DNA of 7,076 nt from Caulobacteraceae bacterium. Its GTDB lineage: Bacteria; Pseudomonadota; Alphaproteobacteria; Caulobacterales; Caulobacteraceae. The DNA lies in NCBI GenBank assembly GCA_004144935.1, contig SDZP01000179.1:1-7076 (forward strand). Reading direction: 5' to 3'. This document shows positions 1 to 4,381 of this stretch, piece by piece. The position numbers and the translations under genes were made by a program. Numbering within the stretch: the stretch's first letter is position 1; each line of letters starts with the position of its first letter. A model generated the notes under the pieces. That model did no database searches. It had not been told where the DNA came from and worked only from the letters and a program-made list of their open reading frames with translations.

Positions 1-851
1 GGCACCACCTGGGCGCGGGGGATCAGGGTCTCGACCTTGGCGCCGCCGCGCAGTTTCTCCAGCAGGTCGCGGATCTGTCCGTAGGTCAGGAAGCGGACAA
101 TGTGCGGCCGCGCCACGTCCAGGGTCAGCGGCTGCTCGGGCCGGCGCTCCTCGACCTTGACCACCGCCCAGCCGCCCTCGACCGCGAACGGCCCGACCAG
201 GGTTCCAGGCTGGGCCTCCTTGAGCGCCGCCTGGTAGGCGGGCGGCATGACGTCGAGCGGGAAGAAGCCGCCGAAATCGCCGCCGTTGAAGCGGGTGGCG
301 CTGTCGGTCGAGCGCTCCATGGCCAGGCCCTCGAAGGGCCGGCCGGCGGCGAGCAGCCGCTTGATGTCGGCGGCGGCCTCGGGGCTGCCGACGACGATCT
401 GGCGGGCCTTGTACTGCTCGGAGTTGGTCGCGAGCGTCTGCTGCTCGCGGTACATCTTCTGGATATTCTCTTCGGTGACGCCCTTTTCGACGTAGCTCTC
501 GACAACCATGTCGGCCAGCACGCGCTTGCGCACCGCCTCCAGCCGCCGCAGGGCCACCGGATCGTCATCGAGGCCGCGCTTGACCGCCTCGGCGCTGAGC
601 AGTTCGCGGTCGACGACCTCGTCGAGCATCTGGCGGAATATCTCCGACTGGATGTCGAGCGGTTCGCCCTCCCCGATCAGCCCCTGGGCGATGGCCTCGC
701 GCTTGACGTCGGAGGCCCAGACGGTCTGGCCGTCGACCTTGGCCACCGCCACATCGCCGGTCTCCGGCGGCTTGTCGTTGCTGACCTTCGGGCCACAGGC
801 GGCCAGCGCCAGCAGGGCGACGGCGAACAGCGGGGCGAGACGTCTGACCAT
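1..851 (-). CDS. Parvulin-like peptidyl-prolyl isomerase lipoprotein (3' end beyond window)
   Basis: The reading frame stays open to base 1, giving 283 residues without a stop, so the C-terminus is missing. The ATG at 851-849 is preceded by GGAG at 5 nt. The N-terminus is a lipoprotein signal: two Arg at 3-4, a hydrophobic run, then lipobox LAAC with Cys19. Gly at +2 (not Asp) predicts sorting to the outer membrane. Residues about 35-135 form a helical SurA_N-like chaperone region. Residues about 145-238 match a parvulin (Rotamase) domain, with an 'ARQIVV' first strand, 'GGDFGGFF' at 190-197 and 'MPPAYQAAL' at 202-210. The family isomerises prolyl bonds or chaperones exported proteins in the periplasm. 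The two His usually found in the parvulin active site appear as Gln151 and Ala229, so catalysis is doubtful. The next gene diverges from it. I am confident of the family but not of the exact orthologue or substrate. Confidence 0.85.
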   Translation of the reverse strand, partial: MVRRLAPLFAVALLALAACGPKVSNDKPPETGDVAVAKVDGQTVWASDVKREAIAQGLIGEGEPLDIQSEIFRQMLDEVVDRELLSAEAVKRGLDDDPVALRRLEAVRKRVLADMVVESYVEKGVTEENIQKMYREQQTLATNSEQYKARQIVVGSPEAAADIKRLLAAGRPFEGLAMERSTDSATRFNGGDFGGFFPLDVMPPAYQAALKEAQPGTLVGPFAVEGGWAVVKVEERRPEQPLTLDVARPHIVRFLTYGQIRDLLEKLRGGAKVETLIPRAQVV

Positions 852-886
852 GAAGACTCCGTCGATCCTGACCGGTTCGATTAAGG

Positions 887-915
887 CCTTTCGGGGCGAA
901 AGGGCAAACTTTTGC
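887..915. promoter_or_regulatory. Two abutting small palindromes in the divergent gap
   Basis: CCTTTCG / CGAAAGG (887-893, 897-903) form a perfect 7-bp inverted repeat around GGG. GCAAA-CT-TTTGC follows directly (904-915). They sit 36-64 bp upstream of the lipoprotein start, within the 165-bp region (852-1016) between two divergent genes, so they could be an operator or a leader hairpin of the minus-strand mRNA. I found no convincing -35/-10 pair for either gene here. The function is inferred from position only. Confidence 0.35.
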
Positions 916-1016
916 GGCGGGCCCGGGCCGCGGGACCGCATTCATCCTCAATCTGATCTTTACCCGCGCCATGCGACGGATGGATCACTGTTCGCCTGTG
1001 TGGAGCCGCCGCGTCC

Positions 1017-1808
1017 GTGTTCAACGCCGATCCGAAGATCCTTTCTCGCATGGCGCCCCATCTGCAGCGCGTGCTGGTGGTCGATTCGCAGCCGGCGGCG
1101 GTGAAGTTGCTGCAGGAGCTGCTGCGCAGCCTGGTGACCTGCCAGGTCTGGTCGGCGAGCACCGATTCCAAGGCCATCGCGGCGGCCCGCGCCATCGATC
1201 CGCAGATCATCTTCATCGAACACAGCGGCCCGGAGATCGACGGCGCCAAGCTGGCCCGCGCCCTGCGCCGCAGCGACCTGTCCTGCCGCAAGGTTCCGAT
1301 CGTCATGGTTACCGCCGAGGCCACCGCCCAGGCCATCCTGGGGGCGCGCGACGCCGGGGTGCATGAGTTCCTGCGCAAGCCCTACACCATCAAGGACCTG
1401 CTGCGCCGGCTGGAAGCGGTGGCGTTGAAGCCCCGCGACTGGGTGGAGGCGGTCCACTACGTCGGCCCCGACCGCCGCCGGTTCAACAGCGGCGACTATT
1501 CGGGCCCGCGCAAGCGCCGTTCCGACTCGCGCAAGACGCCGGACCAGGACCGCATCCTGCAGGCGCTGAAGATCACCCGGGCGGCCATGGCGGCGGTCGA
1601 CACCGACTGGATGCAGGCGCGGCGGGCGCTGCTGGCCCAGGCGGCGGACCTGCAGAAGGCGGCGGTGTCGGTCGGCGACCTGAAGCTGATGGACGCGGCG
1701 GTGACGCTGAACAAGGCCATCGGCGAGACGCTGGACCGGGCCAGGCTGGAACCGGCCGTGGCCGCGATCACGGCGTTCCTGCCGAAGGACGAGGCGAAGG
1801 CGGCTTAA
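1017..1808 (+). CDS. Atypical receiver-domain (CheY-like) protein with Glu at the phosphoacceptor position
   Basis: 263 residues. Residues about 17-135 are a receiver domain: 'RVLVVDSQP' (18-26), 'IIFIEHSGPEIDG' (64-76), 'VPIVMVTA' (93-100) and 'LRKPY' (119-123). Thr99 and Lys121 are kept, but the acidic pair is Asp23-Ser24 and the Asp normally phosphorylated is Glu68. No DNA-binding or output enzyme domain follows. Residues 148-170 carry two 'Y-x-GP-x-R' segments rich in Arg, and about 171-263 is an alanine-rich helical tail that I do not recognise. It is probably a stand-alone adaptor or a signalling protein locked in one state. The chosen start is GTG at 1017, with GGAG 11 nt upstream. ATG at 1050 (residue 12) would still keep the whole domain but lacks a good ribosome site. 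The protein has no histidine kinase neighbour in the window, and it converges on rpoH. The receiver fold is certain; the partner and output are unknown. Confidence 0.85.
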   Translation: MFNADPKILSRMAPHLQRVLVVDSQPAAVKLLQELLRSLVTCQVWSASTDSKAIAAARAIDPQIIFIEHSGPEIDGAKLARALRRSDLSCRKVPIVMVTAEATAQAILGARDAGVHEFLRKPYTIKDLLRRLEAVALKPRDWVEAVHYVGPDRRRFNSGDYSGPRKRRSDSRKTPDQDRILQALKITRAAMAAVDTDWMQARRALLAQAADLQKAAVSVGDLKLMDAAVTLNKAIGETLDRARLEPAVAAITAFLPKDEAKAA

Positions 1809-1820
1809 GGCATACAAGGT

Positions 1821-1873
1821 CCTTCTCCCGCCTGTCGGGAGAAGGCGGCCCCCGAAGCGGGTCGGATAAGGGC
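1821..1873 (+). repeat. REP-like two-hairpin palindromic unit, copy 1
   Basis: A perfect 10-bp stem, CCTTCTCCCG (1821-1830) with CGGGAGAAGG (1836-1845), surrounds a 5-nt loop. It is followed by a weaker hairpin (CCCCGAAGCGGG, about 1849-1860) and the tail CGGATAAGGGC (1863-1873). The stem begins 12 nt after the receiver gene stop. The same architecture occurs in opposite orientation at 1930-1980. From memory, this CTCCC...GGGAG / GGATGAGGG design is a dispersed intergenic repeat of alphaproteobacteria. It may limit read-through or protect the mRNA 3' end. There is no T-run, so it is not a standard intrinsic terminator. Confidence 0.75.
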
Positions 1874-1904
1874 GGCGCCGGCCCCGGCCATTCAGACAAG
1901 ACAA

Positions 1905-1934
1905 AGGGCAGTCACCGACCAGCGGTGCTGCCCT
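1905..1934 (-). terminator. Probable intrinsic terminator of rpoH
   Basis: Read on the minus strand, AGGGCA (1934-1929) pairs with TGCCCT (1910-1905). An inner 5-bp stem, CACCG / CGGTG, surrounds a 5-nt loop, with a small 1x2 internal loop between the two stems. The stem is followed by TTTGTCTTGTCT, a moderately T-rich tract. It lies 58 nt past the rpoH stop and overlaps the outer tail of repeat copy 2. It is the only hairpin in this gap with a T-rich tail in the rpoH direction. Termination is inferred. Confidence 0.5.
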
Positions 1935-1980
1935 CATCCGTCGGCGACGCCGACACCGTCTCCCGACAAGCGGGAGACGG
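1930..1980 (-). repeat. REP-like two-hairpin palindromic unit, copy 2 (inverted)
   Basis: The stem CCGTCTCCCG / CGGGAGACGG (1956-1965, 1971-1980) is a perfect 10-bp inverted repeat with a 5-nt loop. On the minus strand it is followed by a second hairpin, GTCGGC-GTC-GCCGAC, and the tail CGGATGAGGGC (1940-1930). It matches copy 1 in plan and in most bases. Its third stem pair is G-C where copy 1 has T-A, a compensatory change. It starts 12 nt after the rpoH stop, the same spacing that copy 1 has from its own gene. Confidence 0.75.
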
Positions 1981-1992
1981 GACTTCGCAAAC

Positions 1993-2877
1993 CTATGCGT
2001 TCACCAGGTTGCGGTCGCGCGCGGCGGCCTGCATGGCTTTCTGCAGCTTTTCGAAGGCCCGCACCTCGATCTGGCGGACCCGCTCGCGGCTGACGCCATA
2101 TTGCGAGGCGAGGTCTTCCAGGGTGGTCGGGTCGTCGCGCAGGCGGCGCTCGGTCATGATGTGGCGTTCGCGGTCGCTGAGCTCGGCCATGGCCTCCTCG
2201 AGCAGGCCCATGCGCAGGGACTTCTCCTCGCTCTCGGCCAGTTCGGTCTCTTGCGACACCTGGTTGTCGTCCGACAGCCAGTCCTGCCATTCGGCGTCGC
2301 CATCGACCCGCATCGGGGCGTTCAGCGAGGCGTCGGGGCCGGACAGGCGGCGGTTCATCGACACCACTTCCGACTCATGGACGCCCAGCTTGGTGGCGAT
2401 GGTCGTCACATGCTCGGGCAGCAGGTCGCCGTCCTCGAAGGCGCTGATCTGGCTCTTGGCCTTGCGCAGGTTGAAGAACAGCTTCTTCTGCGCCGCGGTG
2501 GTCCCCATCTTCACGAGCGACCAGCTGCGCAGGATGTATTCCTGGATCGAGGCGCGGATCCACCACATGGCGTAGGTGGCCAGGCGGAAACCCTTGTCGG
2601 GCTCGAACTTCTTGACCGCCTGCATCAGGCCGACGTTGCCCTCGGAGATCACTTCGCCGATGGGGAGGCCGTAGCCGCGATAGCCCATGGCGATCTTGGC
2701 GACGAGGCGCAGGTGGCTGGTCACCATGCGGTGCGCGGCCTCGGGATCCTCATGCTCCTTCCAGCGCTTGGCGAGCATGAACTCCTCGTCCCGCGCCAGC
2801 ATCGGAAACTTGCGGATCTCACTGAGGTAACGCGACAGGCCGCCATCGGGCGACATAACGGACAGTGAAGCAGCCAT
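1993..2877 (-). CDS. rpoH: Heat-shock sigma factor sigma-32 (RpoH)
   Basis: 294 residues, normal for the family. It binds core RNA polymerase in the cytoplasm and directs it to heat-shock promoters (chaperones, proteases). Region 1.2/2.1 begins near residue 12. Region 2 spans about 47-116, with 'GLMQAVKKFEPDKGFRLATYAMWWI' type core- and -10-binding sequence at 83-107. The RpoH box 'QKKLFFNLR' (130-138) is diagnostic of sigma-32 against housekeeping sigma factors. Region 4.2 with its helix-turn-helix, 'TLEDLASQYGVSRERVRQIE', is at 252-271. ATG 2877 is chosen because alphaproteobacterial RpoH begins 'MA..SLSVMSPDGGLSRYL'. It has a GGAAAG ribosome site 8 nt upstream; a GTG 14 codons earlier is less likely. 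Nearby sites suggest control by a sigma-32-type promoter (2960-2988) and a structured leader. rluD lies upstream on the same strand across a 324-bp gap, so separate transcription is likely. The identification is very secure. Confidence 0.98.
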   Translation of the reverse strand: MAASLSVMSPDGGLSRYLSEIRKFPMLARDEEFMLAKRWKEHEDPEAAHRMVTSHLRLVAKIAMGYRGYGLPIGEVISEGNVGLMQAVKKFEPDKGFRLATYAMWWIRASIQEYILRSWSLVKMGTTAAQKKLFFNLRKAKSQISAFEDGDLLPEHVTTIATKLGVHESEVVSMNRRLSGPDASLNAPMRVDGDAEWQDWLSDDNQVSQETELAESEEKSLRMGLLEEAMAELSDRERHIMTERRLRDDPTTLEDLASQYGVSRERVRQIEVRAFEKLQKAMQAAARDRNLVNA

Positions 2878-2894
2878 TCTCTTTTCTTTCCCCG

Positions 2895-2938
2895 TATCGG
2901 CAGGCGATAGCGGGTCCACCCGCAGTCGGCATGGACCC
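2895..2938 (-). promoter_or_regulatory. rpoH: Two hairpins in the rpoH mRNA leader
   Basis: The inverted repeat GGGTCCA / TGGACCC (2912-2918, 2932-2938; 13-nt loop) is followed, towards the gene, by TATCG / CGATA (2895-2899, 2905-2909; 5-nt loop). Both lie between the candidate rpoH promoter and the ribosome-binding site (2886-2891). They would be within an approximately 75-nt leader if the promoter call is right. Neither stem visibly pairs with the ribosome site, so they do not look like a simple thermometer. A temperature-sensitive or stabilising role is speculative. Confidence 0.45.
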
Positions 2939-2959
2939 CACGCCCCCGTTCCAATGGAT

Positions 2960-2988
2960 CACATAAGAACCCGTTGCGGCCTTTCAAA
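2960..2988 (-). promoter_or_regulatory. rpoH: Candidate sigma-32 (RpoH-dependent) promoter of rpoH
   Basis: On the minus strand, TTTGAAA (2988-2982) supplies the -35 and CTTATGTG (2967-2960) the -10. The sequence is TTTG-N17-CTTATGTG. The alphaproteobacterial heat-shock consensus, as I recall it, is CTTG-N16-18-CYTATNT, so only one position of the -35 core differs. The expected start of transcription is near 2953, about 75 nt before the ATG. Caulobacter crescentus rpoH is known to be positively autoregulated from a sigma-32-dependent promoter, which fits. A sigma-70-type reading (TTGAAA-N16-TATGTG) is weaker. Confidence 0.65.
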
Positions 2989-2999
2989 GACCATGACGC

Positions 3000-3027
3000 G
3001 TTTGTAATCCGAGGCTGTTTGTAATCC
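3000..3027 (-). repeat. Tandem 11-bp direct repeat upstream of the rpoH promoter
   Basis: GGATTACAAAC occurs twice on the minus strand, at 3027-3017 and 3010-3000, with a 17-bp period and a 6-bp spacer. The nearer copy ends 11 bp upstream of the rpoH -35. It is AT-rich compared with its surroundings. Position and exact repetition suggest a binding site for a dimeric or cooperative regulator, or an UP-like element. I recognise no specific regulator. Confidence 0.5.
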
Positions 3028-3100
3028 TGAGCGCGGGAGTCAGGTATCGAAAAGGATTGAGTGGGTTTTCAGAAAAGATGGGCTCCCACGTCTCCGACTG

Positions 3101-3184
3101 TCCTCGCGAATGCGGGGATCCATGCGAGGGTGGCCGTACTCTGGGCGTTGGCCGTCGGCGGCTGGATGCCCGCATTCGCGAGCA
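3101..3184. repeat. Inverted pair of REP-like palindromes (second family)
   Basis: Two units of about 22 nt face each other around a loop of about 40 bp. CTCGCGAATGCGGGGATCCA (3103-3122) is the inverted repeat of 3163-3182 with one mismatch in 20. Each unit also folds alone: 7 bp around a GAAT loop at 3101-3118, and the equivalent at 3167-3184. The second stem pair is C-G in one unit and G-C in the other, a compensatory change. Each hairpin is followed by TCCA. The pair starts 17 nt after the rluD stop and lies well upstream of rpoH, so it probably shapes the rluD transcript end. The inner loop holds nothing that I recognise. Confidence 0.75.
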
Positions 3185-3201
3185 TGGTCGGGGGTTGGGG
3201 G

Positions 3202-4209
3202 TCAGAGCCCCGCCAGGCCCGCCTCCAGGGCCGCCATGTCGGCAGGCAGCGGGGTCTCGAAGCGCAGGCGCTCGCCGGTCACCGGGTGGATGAAGCCGAG
3301 CACCGCCGCGTGCAGGGCCTGGCGGGTCAGGCCGGCCGCCTCGACGACCGCGCGCACCGCATGCACGGGCGCCGACGAGCCGTAGACGGGATCGCCCAGG
3401 CAGGGCGAGCCCTTGCTGGCCAGGTGGACGCGGATCTGGTGGGTGCGGCCCGTCTCGAGCGTGCAGCGCACCCTGGCCGCCAGCGGTCTGGCGCCGCCGA
3501 AGGTCTGTTCGACCGCGTAGTGGGTGATCGCCTCGCGGCCGCCGGTCTTCAGCACGGCCATCTTCTTGCGGTCGCTGGGGCTGCGGCCGATCCGGGTCTG
3601 GATCGTGCCGCTGGCTGGGGCCGGGGCGCCGCGGGCGAAGGCGATGTAGGCCCGGTCGATGTCGTGGGCGGCAAACAGGGCCGAGAGGCCGGCGTGGGCG
3701 GCGTCGGACTTGGCCGCCACCATCACCCCGCTGGTGTCCTTGTCGAGCCGGTGGACGATGCCCGGCCGCAGGACCCCGCCGATGCCGGACAGGCTGTCCC
3801 CGCAATGATGCAGCAGGGCGTTGACCAGGGTGCCGCTCTCGGTTCCGGGGCCGGGGTGGGCGGCCATGCCGGCCGGCTTGTCGATGACGATCAGATGGGC
3901 GTCCTCGTAGAGCACGCTCAAGGGTATGGCCTCGGGCCCGGGCTCGGCGGCGACCGGGGCCGGGATGGTGATCTCGTAGGTCCCGGCCTGGGCCTTGGCC
4001 GAGGCGTCGCTGATCACCTTGCCGTCCCGCCGCACCAGGCCCGCCGCCATCAGCGCCTGGATGCGGCCGCGCGACAGCTCGCCGGCAAGGTCGGCCAGCA
4101 CCTTGTCCAGCCGCCCGCCGGCCTCGGCGACCTCGATGCGGCGCAGGTCCGCCGCGTCGGAGACGATCTCCTCCTCGTCGTCGCCAGCTGTGATCGGCGT
4201 CTCGCGCAT
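3202..4209 (-). CDS. rluD: RluA/RluD-family 23S rRNA pseudouridine synthase
   Basis: 335 residues, usual for S4-containing members. The protein isomerises uridine to pseudouridine in RNA. RluD acts on helix 69 of 23S rRNA during large-subunit assembly. An N-terminal S4 RNA-binding domain spans about 24-70 ('GGRLDKVLADL...SRGRIQALMAAGLVRRDGKV'). The catalytic domain spans about 95-325, with 'IVIDKPAGMAAHPG' (107-120), the signature 'HRLDKDTSG' (153-161, nucleophile Asp156) and 'GRTHQIRVHLA' (254-264). The start is ATG 4209: the next in-frame Met is inside the S4 domain, although no clear ribosome site precedes 4209. The acidic N-terminus (DDEEE) is usual. rpoH follows on the same strand, an order I recall from other alphaproteobacteria; the palindromes between them argue against simple co-transcription. 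The family is certain. RluD rather than RluC is inferred from length and sequence style. Confidence 0.93.
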   Translation of the reverse strand: MRETPITAGDDEEEIVSDAADLRRIEVAEAGGRLDKVLADLAGELSRGRIQALMAAGLVRRDGKVISDASAKAQAGTYEITIPAPVAAEPGPEAIPLSVLYEDAHLIVIDKPAGMAAHPGPGTESGTLVNALLHHCGDSLSGIGGVLRPGIVHRLDKDTSGVMVAAKSDAAHAGLSALFAAHDIDRAYIAFARGAPAPASGTIQTRIGRSPSDRKKMAVLKTGGREAITHYAVEQTFGGARPLAARVRCTLETGRTHQIRVHLASKGSPCLGDPVYGSSAPVHAVRAVVEAAGLTRQALHAAVLGFIHPVTGERLRFETPLPADMAALEAGLAGL

Positions 4210-4314
4210 GGGCCGGACATGGACGCCCGACGCCGGGATGGCAACAAGGCCGTCTCCGCCGCCGGAGCCCCGGCGCCCGCAACCCCTTTAAATTCCCCGA
4301 TTTCGTACAATCGT

Positions 4315-4329
4315 CGTGACAGCGTCACG
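4315..4329. promoter_or_regulatory. Operator-like palindrome CGTGAC-AGC-GTCACG
   Basis: A perfect 6-bp inverted repeat with a 3-bp centre lies in the 172-bp divergent region between rluD and the receptor. It covers the -35 of the receptor's candidate promoter, as a repressor site would. The regulator cannot be named from the sequence. Confidence 0.45.
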
Positions 4330-4344
4330 CAATCCCCCTAGCTC
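4316..4344 (+). promoter_or_regulatory. Candidate housekeeping-type promoter of the TonB-dependent receptor
   Basis: GTGACAG (4316-4322), 14 bp, then CCTAGCTC (4337-4344). The Caulobacter housekeeping consensus, as I recall it, is TTGACGS-N10-14-GCTANAWC; five of seven and six of eight positions agree. It would start transcription near 4350, about 32 nt before the chosen ATG. No equally good promoter was found for rluD on the other strand of this region. Confidence 0.4.
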
Positions 4345-4362
4345 CACGTGATCACCGTTCAT

Positions 4363-4380
4363 GTTCGAGGGGATACGAAC
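4363..4380 (+). promoter_or_regulatory. Ribosome-binding site displayed in a hairpin loop
   Basis: GTTCG (4363-4367) and CGAAC (4376-4380) form a 5-bp stem whose 8-nt loop, AGGGGATA, contains the purine-rich ribosome site. The site is 8 nt from ATG 4382. It decides the start: the in-frame ATG at 4361 lies upstream of the site and would add seven residues before the signal peptide. Confidence 0.5.
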
Positions 4381-4381
4381 C

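Noticed and set aside
102..884. A 260-codon plus-strand frame
   Set aside because: It is the shadow of the lipoprotein gene on the other strand, whose frame shows a lipobox, a ribosome site and a parvulin domain.
916..935. GC palindrome-like run in the divergent gap
   Set aside because: Low-complexity G/C sequence forms such near-palindromes by chance in a genome this GC-rich.
960..1937. A 325-codon minus-strand frame over the receiver gene
   Set aside because: It runs through the palindromic repeat and has no recognisable motifs; the plus strand encodes a clear receiver domain.
2878..2919. Upstream GTG start extending RpoH by 14 residues
   Set aside because: The extension lies in leader hairpin sequence and is absent from the usual alphaproteobacterial RpoH N-terminus, which begins at ATG 2877.
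2984..4282. A 432-codon minus-strand frame over rluD
   Set aside because: It is Arg/Pro/Gly-rich out-of-frame translation; the pseudouridine synthase motifs are in the other minus-strand frame.
4281..4310. Possible rluD promoter on the minus strand (TTGTACG ... TTTAAA)
   Set aside because: The -10 match to the Caulobacter-type consensus is poor; AT-richness alone is not enough to call it.
4361..4381. Upstream in-frame ATG for the receptor
   Set aside because: The ribosome site GAGGGGA lies after it and at ideal distance from ATG 4382, which also gives a normal signal peptide.
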